Made by a program: the position numbers and the translations under genes. The notes below the pieces were generated by a model. That model worked only from the letters and a program-made list of their open reading frames with translations. It searched no databases and was not told the origin of the DNA. This document shows positions 55,633 to 64,000 of a DNA stretch of 64,000 nt, piece after piece (the first letter of the stretch is position 1; each line of letters starts with the position of its first letter). The stretch spans positions 124,001 through 188,000 of the forward strand of contig CAKSIN010000002.1 in assembly GCA_934463115.1 (NCBI GenBank). Reading direction: 5' to 3'. This DNA comes from an uncultured Clostridia bacterium. Lineage in GTDB: Bacteria > Bacillota > Clostridia > UMGS1810.

Positions 55633-57012
55633 ATGGTATTTTCGAGTCTTGTATTTATTCTTGTATTTTTGCCGGTTGTGCTCATTTGTGACCACTTTGT
55701 GCCGTGCAAATACAAAAATCTTTTTTTGCTCATTGCAAATTTTGTTTTCTACGCATACGGCGAGCCGCGTTATATCGTGGTGATGATTGCGTCGATTATT
55801 GTAAACTACCTTGCGGCAATAGCCGTAGAGGACGCTATGACAGCCAGAAAGCGCAAGGCGGTTCTTGCGCTTTCGGTTGTACTCAATATCGGCGCGCTGT
55901 GCTTTTTTAAGTACACAATGTTGTTTGCGGACACACTTCGGCGATTGCCTATATTTTCATCGATTCCTGTGCTGAAAATTGTTCTTCCGATAGGAATATC
56001 GTTCTACACGTTTCAGGCTATGTCGTATGTTATAGATGTCTATCGCGGCGACTGCCGCGCAACACGAAATTTGATAGATTTTGCCGCGTATATATCGCTG
56101 TTTCCACAGCTTATTGCCGGGCCGATAGTGCGCTACAGCGATGTCGACAGGCAGCTGTACGACAGGCGCGAATCCGTTGAAATGTTTTCAAACGGGGTGC
56201 GGCTCTTTGCGATAGGTCTTGCAAAAAAGGTTCTTCTTGCAAACCGCCTCGGTATTGTGTGGAACACTGTTTCGTCCGATGTTTCGGCTTACGGCACTTT
56301 CGGAGCGTGGCTCGGCGCTGTGGCATATGCCTTGCAGATATATTTTGATTTCGCCGGTTATTCCGATATGGCGCGTGGACTCGGCAAAATGCTTGGGTTT
56401 GATTTTTGCCTGAACTTTACATATCCGTATATTTCAAAAAGCATCACGGAGTTTTGGCGCAGGTGGCATATATCGCTCAGCACATGGTTCCGCGACTATG
56501 TTTACATACCGCTCGGCGGCAACCGTGTTGGAAAGGTACGTTCGTGCATTAATATCCTTATTGTATGGGCACTCACCGGTCTGTGGCACGGCGCAGGGTG
56601 GAATTTCCTCGCATGGGGGATGTACTACGGTGTGCTGCTGTTGCTCGAAAAAACCGTATACGGCAAAAAGCTTGCCTCTTTGCCGTCGGTGTTCGGATAT
56701 GTGTACACAATTGTCGTTGTAATTGTCGGTTGGATATTCTTTGCGTCTCCGAGTTTTTCGGCAGCGTTCAGATATCTGCATGTGATGTTTGTGCCTGCAA
56801 ACGGTGATTTTTCAAGCCTTGTGGCATGGATTCCCACAATACTGATAGGAATTGTTGCGTCAACACCGCTGTTTGCCGCTGCATGGGGAATCCTACGTAT
56901 AAAGCGCAGACTTGCCGTAACCGAAACACTCTTGTGTCTTGCATCTCTTGTGCTTTGCGTTGCAAGCCTTGTAATGTCAAGCTACAATCCGTTTTTGTAT
57001 TTTAGATTTTAG
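55633..57012 (+). CDS. MBOAT-family O-acyltransferase (AlgI/PatA-like)
   Basis: 459 residues, about ten to twelve membrane helices. It moves acetyl groups across the membrane for wall or exopolysaccharide O-acetylation. Hallmarks: SISFYTFQAMSYVIDVYRG, FWRRWHISLSTWFRDYVYIPLGGNR and the catalytic His in LTGLWHGAGWNF. It works with the exported DHHW protein that follows 11 bp downstream. Confidence 0.95.
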   Translation: MVFSSLVFILVFLPVVLICDHFVPCKYKNLFLLIANFVFYAYGEPRYIVVMIASIIVNYLAAIAVEDAMTARKRKAVLALSVVLNIGALCFFKYTMLFADTLRRLPIFSSIPVLKIVLPIGISFYTFQAMSYVIDVYRGDCRATRNLIDFAAYISLFPQLIAGPIVRYSDVDRQLYDRRESVEMFSNGVRLFAIGLAKKVLLANRLGIVWNTVSSDVSAYGTFGAWLGAVAYALQIYFDFAGYSDMARGLGKMLGFDFCLNFTYPYISKSITEFWRRWHISLSTWFRDYVYIPLGGNRVGKVRSCINILIVWALTGLWHGAGWNFLAWGMYYGVLLLLEKTVYGKKLASLPSVFGYVYTIVVVIVGWIFFASPSFSAAFRYLHVMFVPANGDFSSLVAWIPTILIGIVASTPLFAAAWGILRIKRRLAVTETLLCLASLVLCVASLVMSSYNPFLYFRF

Positions 57013-57023
57013 AGGTTAACCGT

Positions 57024-58157
57024 ATGAAAAAATCAACCGTAAAAAAATATATACTGCCGACAGCGTTTATGGTGTTTATATCCATTCTCGGAGCCGTTAC
57101 CGTGTTCGTTCCGAAGAATGATTATTCCGAGGATGAAAAAAGATATTTAAACAAACTGCCGAGATTTACCGTTAAGTCATTTTTAAGCGGCGAATTTCAG
57201 GACAAACTCGAAAAAGGTCTTGCCGACAGAGTGGGTTTCCGCGGCTTTTTCGTGAGCACCGACGCATATGCCTCAATGGCAATGGGTCGCAACACGCTCG
57301 GAGATGTGTACAACTGCAAGGACAACTATCTGATATATTCGCCAAAAAAACAGGATGGCTCCGTGTTCAGAAAAAATATGAGCCGATTCAACAACTTTTC
57401 CGCATCATTGGATGTTCCGTCAACAATTATGATTGTTCCGACAGCGGGATATGTTATGAGTGATAAACTTCCGCTTTTATGCGGAAAATACCGGGATGCC
57501 GAATTATTTTCGACAGCGTCGGATCTTACACCGAATATAGGATTTATTGACACGCGTTCGGCATTAAGGCAAAATGCGGCAGACGGTATGCAGGTTTATT
57601 ACCGCACCGACCACCACCTGACTTCCGCCGGAAACTATGTACTGTATGATTTGTTTTGCAGCGTAAACGGAATCGTTCACCCGGGAATTAATTCATATAA
57701 TAAAGAAAAAATAGACGGATTCTACGGCACGGCATGGTCGGCAAGCGGATACCGTTTGACTCCGCCCGACAGTGTTGAACTGTGGGAACTTCCAGACAGA
57801 GTACGCGTTACGATTGATGATGCCGGGAAAAAGAAAATTGTGTCGGACAATCTGTTTTTTAAAAACGATTCACGCGGAAAAGACAAGTATCCTGTTTTTT
57901 TGGGCGGCAATCACAGCCTTGTGCATATTGAAAACAAAGATGCCAAAGGCGGCAGTATTCTTGTTATAAAAGATTCTTATGCGCAGTGCTTTTCGTGCTT
58001 TTTGGCACACAACTACAAAAATGTGTATATGATAGACATGCGTTATTACCGTGCGTCTGTGTCGAATTTTGTAAAAGAAAACAATATAGACGAGATTTTG
58101 TACATGTACGGAATCGACAGTTTGCTGACCGATACCAATTCCGCATGGCTGATGTAG
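57024..58157 (+). CDS. DHHW-family exported acetyltransferase-like protein
   Basis: 377 residues. N-terminal signal anchor (about 9-28, ILPTAFMVFISILGAVTVF), then an SGNH-like AlgX/DHHW domain with the signature TDHHLT (about 195) and a late VIKDSYAQCF motif with the catalytic-type Ser. It probably transfers acetyl from the MBOAT protein to a wall polymer. Last in the cassette. Confidence 0.88.
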   Translation: MKKSTVKKYILPTAFMVFISILGAVTVFVPKNDYSEDEKRYLNKLPRFTVKSFLSGEFQDKLEKGLADRVGFRGFFVSTDAYASMAMGRNTLGDVYNCKDNYLIYSPKKQDGSVFRKNMSRFNNFSASLDVPSTIMIVPTAGYVMSDKLPLLCGKYRDAELFSTASDLTPNIGFIDTRSALRQNAADGMQVYYRTDHHLTSAGNYVLYDLFCSVNGIVHPGINSYNKEKIDGFYGTAWSASGYRLTPPDSVELWELPDRVRVTIDDAGKKKIVSDNLFFKNDSRGKDKYPVFLGGNHSLVHIENKDAKGGSILVIKDSYAQCFSCFLAHNYKNVYMIDMRYYRASVSNFVKENNIDEILYMYGIDSLLTDTNSAWLM

Positions 58158-58187
58158 CAAAATTAATAAAAAATTAATATTTATCTA

Positions 58188-58217
58188 TTGAATTTGCACT
58201 ATGAGTTATGGTACAAT
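58188..58217 (+). promoter_or_regulatory. Promoter of the clpE-like gene
   Basis: TTGAAT (58188-58193), 18-bp spacer and TACAAT (58212-58217) with an extended TGG before it. No CtsR operator (GGTCAAA repeats) is visible nearby. Confidence 0.65.
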
Positions 58218-58272
58218 ACTGTTACGCATTGTTTGAGTGAGTATCTGCAGTGCAATAAAGAGGTGAACAACT

Positions 58273-60534
58273 ATGAAACTTTGTAAGATATGCAATAAAA
58301 ATCCGGCGGTGGTTTTTGTGAGCCGCTCCGACGGTAAAAATATAATTAATGAGGGTTATTGTCTTGCGTGTGCCATGAAATCAAACATTATGCCGCTGAG
58401 CCAGCTTGCCGAACAGTTTTCGCTCGATCCCGAGCAGCTCGATGGTATGATGGAAAATATAAGAGGTATGATGGACGACACCGATCTCAACGAAGCATTT
58501 GCCGATATTCTCGGCGGCGGTAATCTCATGGAGAGCCCCGAGGGCGGAAACGAGAGAATACCGATTAAGGACAATGATATCAAAAAGGACTTGAGAGACC
58601 GCAGAAAGAAGAAAAAGTGTCTGAACAATTTCGGTGTTAATCTTACCGAAAAGGCAAAGCAGTCACTTCTTGACAGGGTTGTCGGCAGAGAAAAGGAGAT
58701 AGAACGCGCAATTCAGATACTTAATCGCCGCAGCAAGAATAATCCTGTTCTTCTCGGTGCTCCCGGAGTCGGGAAAACTGCCGTTGCAGAAGGAATAGCG
58801 TGCCGCATTGCCGACGGCAATGTTCCGGAACGTCTGCACGACGCACAGGTATATCTTTTGGATATGTCGGGTATTGTTGCCGGAACTCAATACAGAGGGC
58901 AGTTTGAAAGCCGTCTTAAGAATATAATTGAGGAAGCCAAGAGCGACAATACAATTCTTGTTATAGATGAGATACACTCAATCGTGAGCGCGGGCGATGC
59001 CGACGGTGCAATGAATGCCGCAAATATACTGAAACCTGCGCTGTCAAAGGGAGAAATACAGGTTATCGGCGCAACAACGCTTGATGAATACCGAAAATAT
59101 ATAGAAAAGGACGCCGCGCTTGAAAGACGTTTTCAGCCGGTTATACTTGATGAACCGTCTGTTGAGGAAACAATAGAGATAGTAAACGGAATTAAAGATT
59201 ACTATGAGGATTTTCACAATGTAACCATAGATGAAGACACTGTACGTGAAGCGGTTGTTCTTGCCGATAAATATATCAGCGACAGATATTTCCCGGATAA
59301 GGCAATAGATGTTATAGATGAAGCGGCATCGCATATAAATATGGACAATCCGTATACACAGAATATAATTAATGCCAATGCAAAACTGCAGTTTACATCG
59401 GAAAGGCTCGCACAGCTCGAGGAAGAAACAGAGAACATGCAGACAGCCGGGTATGAAGAAATTGCCGAGCTTAAGGGCGAAAAATGCCGCCTTGAGGGTG
59501 AAATAAACGGGCTTCGTGCAAGGCAGAGAGAAACAAAAATTACCGTTCATGATGTAGCAAAGGTTATTGAACTGTGGACGGGCATTCCGGTTCAGAATAT
59601 CACCGAAACGGATAAAGAAAAGCTTTTGAATCTTGAACAGAGGCTTCATAAGAGAATAATAGGGCAGGACAAAGCAGTGTCCGGAGTTGCGAGAGCCGTG
59701 CGCCGCAATCGTGCGCTTAAGCTTACGAAAAAACGTCCGGTATCGTTTATTTTTGTCGGTCCTACAGGCGTAGGAAAAACCGAGCTTGTAAAAGCACTGT
59801 CTGAAAGCCTGTTTGACGATGAGCGTGCGCTCATTCGCCTTGATATGAGCGAATATATGGAAAAGCACTCCGTAGCCAAAATAACCGGTTCGCCTCCGGG
59901 ATATGTTGGCTATGATGACGGCGGACAGCTTACCGAAAAAGTTCGCAGACGTCCGTATTCTGTAATTCTTCTTGACGAGATAGAAAAAGCGCATCAGGAT
60001 GTGTTCAACATTCTTCTGCAGATTCTTGACGACGGCAGAATAACCGATTCACACGGAAGAACAGTTAATTTTGAAAATACTATAATTATAATGACGAGCA
60101 ATGCCGGAACAAGCGTTGGCTCTGCGGCCGGACTTGGCTTTATGACTTCGGACAGCGGAATGAGTGCGAAAATTTCCGCGAGTCTGAAAGAGATTTTCCG
60201 CCCCGAATTTTTAAACAGAGTTGACGAAGTTATTGAATTTTCCGAACTTACAGAAGATGAACTTATTCAAATCTGCACTCTGATGCTTTCGGATGTTGTC
60301 AGTGAGTTAAAATCCATGAATATCGGATTTGACATATCCGAACGGGCAAAGGCAGAACTTGTCCGCAGAGGGTACAATCCGCGTTACGGTGCACGACCGA
60401 TACGTCGGGAAATACAGACGCTTATTGAAGATCCGGTGTCTACACTGCTTCTTTCTTCCGAAGCACATTCCGGATGTACGATACATGTTGACACCGACAA
60501 GGACGGCAATATAGCCGTGACGTGTGGAGACTAA
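58273..60534 (+). CDS. Clp-family AAA+ unfoldase, ClpE-like
   Basis: 753 residues. N-terminal zinc finger C4-C7-C30-C33 as in ClpE, then a short acidic linker rather than a full Clp-N double domain. The first ATPase domain has Walker A GAPGVGKT (about 162-169) and Walker B VIDEIH. A middle coiled-coil (about 375-430) follows. The second ATPase domain has GPTGVGKT (about 495-502), LLDEIEKAH and a C-terminal D2-small domain. It probably feeds ClpP. The absence of a CtsR site suggests different control from Bacilli. Confidence 0.9.
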   Translation: MKLCKICNKNPAVVFVSRSDGKNIINEGYCLACAMKSNIMPLSQLAEQFSLDPEQLDGMMENIRGMMDDTDLNEAFADILGGGNLMESPEGGNERIPIKDNDIKKDLRDRRKKKKCLNNFGVNLTEKAKQSLLDRVVGREKEIERAIQILNRRSKNNPVLLGAPGVGKTAVAEGIACRIADGNVPERLHDAQVYLLDMSGIVAGTQYRGQFESRLKNIIEEAKSDNTILVIDEIHSIVSAGDADGAMNAANILKPALSKGEIQVIGATTLDEYRKYIEKDAALERRFQPVILDEPSVEETIEIVNGIKDYYEDFHNVTIDEDTVREAVVLADKYISDRYFPDKAIDVIDEAASHINMDNPYTQNIINANAKLQFTSERLAQLEEETENMQTAGYEEIAELKGEKCRLEGEINGLRARQRETKITVHDVAKVIELWTGIPVQNITETDKEKLLNLEQRLHKRIIGQDKAVSGVARAVRRNRALKLTKKRPVSFIFVGPTGVGKTELVKALSESLFDDERALIRLDMSEYMEKHSVAKITGSPPGYVGYDDGGQLTEKVRRRPYSVILLDEIEKAHQDVFNILLQILDDGRITDSHGRTVNFENTIIIMTSNAGTSVGSAAGLGFMTSDSGMSAKISASLKEIFRPEFLNRVDEVIEFSELTEDELIQICTLMLSDVVSELKSMNIGFDISERAKAELVRRGYNPRYGARPIRREIQTLIEDPVSTLLLSSEAHSGCTIHVDTDKDGNIAVTCGD

Positions 60535-60797
60535 AAGAAAATTTGCAGAATCAGCATAACGATAACGGCGGGCAGACCGAGTATACCGACGGCAACGCAT
60601 GTAACTGCGTTTATCCCTATGTATATTCCGGCTGCTTTGCCGAGAGTGTTGATACATAGCAAAAGCACTCCGCCGAGTGCGCTGTTTAAAATAATTTTGA
60701 CAATAAATTTAATAGGTTTTGCACATATTTTTGCAAGCACAAATATTATCATTAAACCCAGCATATAGCCGATTACCGCAGAAAAAGTATATTCCAT
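60531..60797 (-). CDS. bofA: Pro-sigma-K processing inhibitor BofA family protein
   Basis: 88 residues, two to three membrane helices and the conserved GGVLLLCINTLG and LGLPAVIVMLIL segments. In sporulating Firmicutes BofA restrains the SpoIVFB protease in the outer forespore membrane, so it suggests the organism can sporulate. Convergent with the clpE-like gene (4-bp overlap). Confidence 0.85.
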   Translation of the reverse strand: MEYTFSAVIGYMLGLMIIFVLAKICAKPIKFIVKIILNSALGGVLLLCINTLGKAAGIYIGINAVTCVAVGILGLPAVIVMLILQIFF

Positions 60798-61068
60798 ATT
60801 GCGCGCCTCATTTCTTAGTATATTACATTATATTTACGGTCGGCGGCGTTATTCGTTTTTAATACGAACTGCGGCGGCAAAATCGCTTGTCAAAATAGCT
60901 AAAAATGTGACACAATTTTGTTGCAAATGCATATTTTATATAAAAATTCTTTATTTTTTGTTGCAAAATTGTTGAAAAAAGTTTATTATATATATAGATT
61001 GGATTTTTGTAAAATGAAATTTTAGGCCGCACCGCGGCTTGAATTATACTTTTGATGAGGTGAATTAT

Positions 61069-62154
61069 ATGAATGTAAGGCTCTTTCAGCAAATTACTCA
61101 CCAGATGCGCGAGGTTATGAACCGCGATCTCGGTATTATAACGGACAGCGGATTTGTCGTTTCGTCCAACGATGCTTGCATCAGCAATAATGATCTTGAA
61201 TGTATTCTCAGCTTTACCGCAGACAATACCGACACGTTTACGTACAACGGTTTTACGTACAAGCCGATTGTTTCTATGGGCAAGGTTGAGTACATTATTT
61301 TTGTTAAGGGTGACGATACTCTTGCACGCAATTATGCGGATATTTTGCAGGTAAGTTTTTCGTCTGTAAAAACTTTGTATGATGACAAGCATGACAAGCT
61401 TAATTTTATCAAAAATTTCCTTTTAGACAATATTCTTCCCGGTGATATTCTTGCCAAAGCGGCAGAACTTCATATTGCCATAGACACAAAGCGTGTTGTA
61501 TTTCTTATCCGTACGGAAAAGGTTTCGGATTTCTCAATTATAGAGCTTATTGAGGGCATGTTCCCCAACAAGCAGACCGACTTTATTGTAAGCATAGACG
61601 ACAATAGCGTTGCACTTGTAAAGGAACTCGAAAATGACCTTACTCTTCCGGAACTCCAGAATATTGCAAAGAGCATTTGCGACAATATTAATACTGAAGT
61701 TATGGCAAAGGCCGTTGTCGGAATAGGTACTGTTGTAAATAATGTAAAGGAAATTGCGCGTTCGTACAAAGAGGCGCGTGTTGCACTTGAGGTGGGCAAA
61801 GTTTTTGATGATGACAAGAACATTCTCAGCTACGAGGATCTCGGCATAGGAAGACTTATATATCAGCTTCCGACAACACTTTGTGAGCTTTTCCTTACAG
61901 AGGTGTTCAAGAAAGGTTCAATAGCCGATCTTGACCGTGAAATAATTTTTACTATTCAAAAGTTTTTCGAAAACAATCTCAATGTCTCCGAAACATCGCG
62001 TCAGCTGTATGTACACAGAAATACGCTTGTTTACAGACTTGATAAAATACAAAAGATTACAGGTTTGGATTTGAGGGTGTTTGATCAGGCAATTATATTC
62101 AAAGTTGCCATGATGGTTAACAAGTACTTAGAGTCCAATACCATGAAACTTTAG
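61069..62154 (+). CDS. PucR/CdaR-type transcriptional regulator
   Basis: 361 residues from ATG 61069 (GAGGTG upstream). An N-terminal sensory region (about 1-110) is followed by a GGDEF-like CdaR middle domain and a C-terminal PucR helix-turn-helix (NVSETSRQLYVHRNTLVYRLDKI). CdaR-type proteins often sense sugar diacids, but no such genes are nearby. It ends 13 bp before ftsE, so it may be cotranscribed with it. Confidence 0.88.
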   Translation: MNVRLFQQITHQMREVMNRDLGIITDSGFVVSSNDACISNNDLECILSFTADNTDTFTYNGFTYKPIVSMGKVEYIIFVKGDDTLARNYADILQVSFSSVKTLYDDKHDKLNFIKNFLLDNILPGDILAKAAELHIAIDTKRVVFLIRTEKVSDFSIIELIEGMFPNKQTDFIVSIDDNSVALVKELENDLTLPELQNIAKSICDNINTEVMAKAVVGIGTVVNNVKEIARSYKEARVALEVGKVFDDDKNILSYEDLGIGRLIYQLPTTLCELFLTEVFKKGSIADLDREIIFTIQKFFENNLNVSETSRQLYVHRNTLVYRLDKIQKITGLDLRVFDQAIIFKVAMMVNKYLESNTMKL

Positions 62155-62167
62155 GAGTTGGACAATT

Positions 62168-62854
62168 GTGATAGAGTTTAAGAATGTCTCCAAGACATAT
62201 GACAATGGATTTCCGGCACTTAAAGATGTGTCCTTTACCATAGAAAAGGGCGAATTTGTCTTTTTGGTAGGGAGCAGTGCTGCCGGAAAGTCTACTATCA
62301 TTAAACTGATAATGAAAGAGGAAGATGCTACAAGCGGCAGTATACTTATAAACGGTATTGATGTGTGCGATTTGCGCAGGCGTGAGATTCCGTACTTTCG
62401 GCGTACAATAGGCGTTGTATTCCAGGATTTCAGACTTCTTCCGCACAAAACCGTGCAGGAAAATGTTTCGTATGCAATGGAAATAATCGGGGCATCGAAC
62501 CGCGAAATTCGCCGTAATGTTCCGAACGTACTTTCAATGGTGGGACTTTCGCATAAGGCAAAAATGTATCCGAATCAGCTTTCGGGCGGTGAACAGCAAA
62601 GGGTTGCAATAGCCAGAGCTATAGTAAACAACCCGGTCGTGCTTATTGCCGACGAGCCTACGGGAAACCTTGATCCCGACACCGCAACGGAAATAATGAA
62701 TATCCTTGAGGATATAAATCGCCGCGGCACTACGGTTGTTATGGCAACTCATGCGGAAAAAATTGTAAACCAGATGCAAAAGAGGGTAATTGTGGTAGAC
62801 AACGGAAAAATTGCCCGCGACGAAGAAAAGGGTGGTTACACAAATGTGGATTAG
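62168..62854 (+). CDS. ftsE: Cell-division ABC transporter ATPase FtsE
   Basis: 228 residues from GTG 62168 (AGGAG upstream). Walker A is GSSAAGKST, with Ser-Ala where Ser-Gly is usual. Signature LSGGEQQRVAIARA and Walker B VLIADEPTGNLD are present. It works with FtsX to activate murein hydrolases at the septum or sidewall. Overlaps ftsX by 11 bp. Confidence 0.95.
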   Translation: MIEFKNVSKTYDNGFPALKDVSFTIEKGEFVFLVGSSAAGKSTIIKLIMKEEDATSGSILINGIDVCDLRRREIPYFRRTIGVVFQDFRLLPHKTVQENVSYAMEIIGASNREIRRNVPNVLSMVGLSHKAKMYPNQLSGGEQQRVAIARAIVNNPVVLIADEPTGNLDPDTATEIMNILEDINRRGTTVVMATHAEKIVNQMQKRVIVVDNGKIARDEEKGGYTNVD

Positions 62855-63734
62855 AAACTTTCGGCGATTTATTGCTGAGGCTTTTTCGGGGCTTATTAAA
62901 AACGGTCTCATGACAGTAGCTTCAATAATCGTTGTAACATCGTGTCTTTTTATTTTCGGTGTATTTATAGTTGTTACCATGAATATCAACAATATCGGAG
63001 AGCAGATATCAAACTCCTGCCAGATTCAGGCATATATACAAAATGATGCCAAACCTCAGGAGGTCTCCGATCAAATAAAGAAAATCAAGCATATAGACAA
63101 TGTTGAATATGAAACCGGCGAAGAAACGTTTAAAAACTTTAAAAAAGGCCTGACAAAATCCGAAGAGGCTGCGTTCAGCGGTTTGCCCGACAACACAATA
63201 TCAAATTCGTTCAAGGTTACGCTGGATGATTTGACATATGCCGAAGATGTGGCAAAACAGCTTGAAAAAATCAATGGTGTTGAGCATGTTGAAAACCGCC
63301 AGGATATTGTGAATATTGTCAACAAAGCAACGCAGCTTATACGTCGGGTATCGTTCTGGATTGTGATAGTATTTCTGCTTATAAGTATGTTTATTATATC
63401 AAACACTGTTAAGCTTGCAGTACACAACAGACGCCGTGAAATTAACATTATGAAGTATGTGGGCGCAACGGATTCTTATATTCGCTGGCCGTTTATAATC
63501 GAGGGTGTTTTTGTCGGACTTATTTCGGCGGCAATTGCCTTTACGGCAACGGATTCCGGATACATGGCGATTGTTAATGCCATGAACGGCGGAATGAAAT
63601 CCGTAAGCATGACGGTAAAAGTGCTCGGATTCGGTGATATATGGCAGGTTATTGTGTGTGCGTATATAATTCTCGGTGTATCTATCGGTGCAATCGGAAG
63701 TGCTTTTTCGGTTCGCAGATACCTCAAAGTCTGA
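62844..63734 (+). CDS. ftsX: Cell-division ABC transporter permease FtsX
   Basis: 296 residues from ATG 62844, inside the ftsE end. Four membrane helices flank a large extracellular domain (about 45-160) that contacts the murein hydrolase. The next gene encodes a likely partner. Confidence 0.94.
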   Translation: MWIRNFRRFIAEAFSGLIKNGLMTVASIIVVTSCLFIFGVFIVVTMNINNIGEQISNSCQIQAYIQNDAKPQEVSDQIKKIKHIDNVEYETGEETFKNFKKGLTKSEEAAFSGLPDNTISNSFKVTLDDLTYAEDVAKQLEKINGVEHVENRQDIVNIVNKATQLIRRVSFWIVIVFLLISMFIISNTVKLAVHNRRREINIMKYVGATDSYIRWPFIIEGVFVGLISAAIAFTATDSGYMAIVNAMNGGMKSVSMTVKVLGFGDIWQVIVCAYIILGVSIGAIGSAFSVRRYLKV

Positions 63735-63750
63735 TTGGAGTGAGTTGAAC

Positions 63751-64000
63751 TTGAGGAATAAAAACTTTATACGAATAATGGCAATTGTGGCGCTTGTTGC
63801 ATTTGCTACAATATCGCTTTTGGCAGCTATACCGAGTATATCGGCAAGTGCCGAAAGTGCACAGGAAAAGGTTAATAACTCCGTTAAGAAACAAAAGGAG
63901 CTTAAGGATAAAATCAACTCCGCCAAAACGGAAAAAAGCAGCAAAATGGCGCAGAAACAGGCTCTTGATTCTGAAATATCGTCGCTGCAGTCACAAATTG
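63751..64000 (+). CDS. Coiled-coil murein hydrolase or activator (3' end outside window)
   Basis: The reading frame is open from TTG 63751 (GGAGTGA 7 bp upstream) to the window end, 83 codons. A signal peptide (AIVALVAFATISLLAAIPSISASA) is followed by a Lys/Glu-rich coiled-coil start. This is the N-terminus expected for EnvC/PcsB-like or M23 peptidases that bind FtsX; the catalytic part is not in the window. TTG 63745 is an alternative start. The call rests on position and composition. Confidence 0.7.
   Translation, partial: MRNKNFIRIMAIVALVAFATISLLAAIPSISASAESAQEKVNNSVKKQKELKDKINSAKTEKSSKMAQKQALDSEISSLQSQI

Noticed and set aside
59044..59994. 316-codon minus-strand frame inside the clpE-like gene
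   Set aside because: Antisense to intact AAA+ motifs and without any family signature.

Overview
The window is a chromosomal segment of an anaerobic, probably spore-forming Firmicute of the class Clostridia. The evidence is the order PASTA kinase - rsgA - rpe - thiN, an oxygen-sensitive class III ribonucleotide reductase (nrdDG) under NrdR boxes, a BofA-type sporulation protein, HemZ, type III glutamine synthetase, S-layer-homology (SLH) proteins and strong Shine-Dalgarno sequences with sigma-A promoters. Genus cannot be fixed from the sequence alone. No rRNA, tRNA or CRISPR array was seen.

Layout. 1-7.75 kb: cell-wall-sensing kinase (cut by the window edge), ribosome GTPase, small metabolic genes, nrdDG. 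7.8-24.5 kb: an accessory defence island (below). 24.5-28.5 kb: small membrane proteins, an SDR plus enolase-superfamily dehydratase pair and a divergent AraC regulator. 28.5-32.6 kb: pstSCAB-phoU behind a PhoP-like box. 32.6-45.8 kb: housekeeping genes (SGNH esterase, PcrA, TrpR-like regulator, methyltransferase, cold-shock protein, RpiR regulator, flavoprotein, PHP phosphatase, nucleoside kinase, HemZ, metallo-hydrolase, alpha/beta hydrolase, DMT transporter). 45.9-50.2 kb: a 1438-residue SLH surface protein with an internal array of 189-bp repeats. 50.3-58.2 kb: MgtC, glnN and a wall/exopolysaccharide O-acetylation cassette (SLH-SGNH, DUF4358, MBOAT, DHHW). 58.3-64 kb: ClpE-like unfoldase, BofA, a PucR-type regulator, ftsE-ftsX and the start of a coiled-coil murein hydrolase/activator.

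The defence island is the notable part. It begins with a toxin-antitoxin pair: an XRE repressor fused to a VbhA-like Fic inhibitor, then a Fic protein. Next is one long same-strand operon: SNF2-type helicase - DUF4391 - unknown protein - type III Mod 1 - Shedu-like (DUF4263) nuclease - remnant of a second DUF4391 - type III Mod 2 - small membrane protein - type III Res. It ends with a SWIM zinc-finger protein and a WYL-domain regulator. The two Mod proteins are nearly identical except for the central target-recognition region. Each has a run of nine G near its start codon. At G9 both are out of frame; losing one G would restore a 640- or 634-residue Mod. This is the arrangement expected of two independently phase-variable DNA-methylation specificities sharing one Res. 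The same 37-bp promoter element lies upstream of both the helicase operon and the SWIM-WYL operon, so the WYL protein is a candidate regulator of the whole island. A palindromic dispersed repeat has been absorbed in frame into both mod genes.
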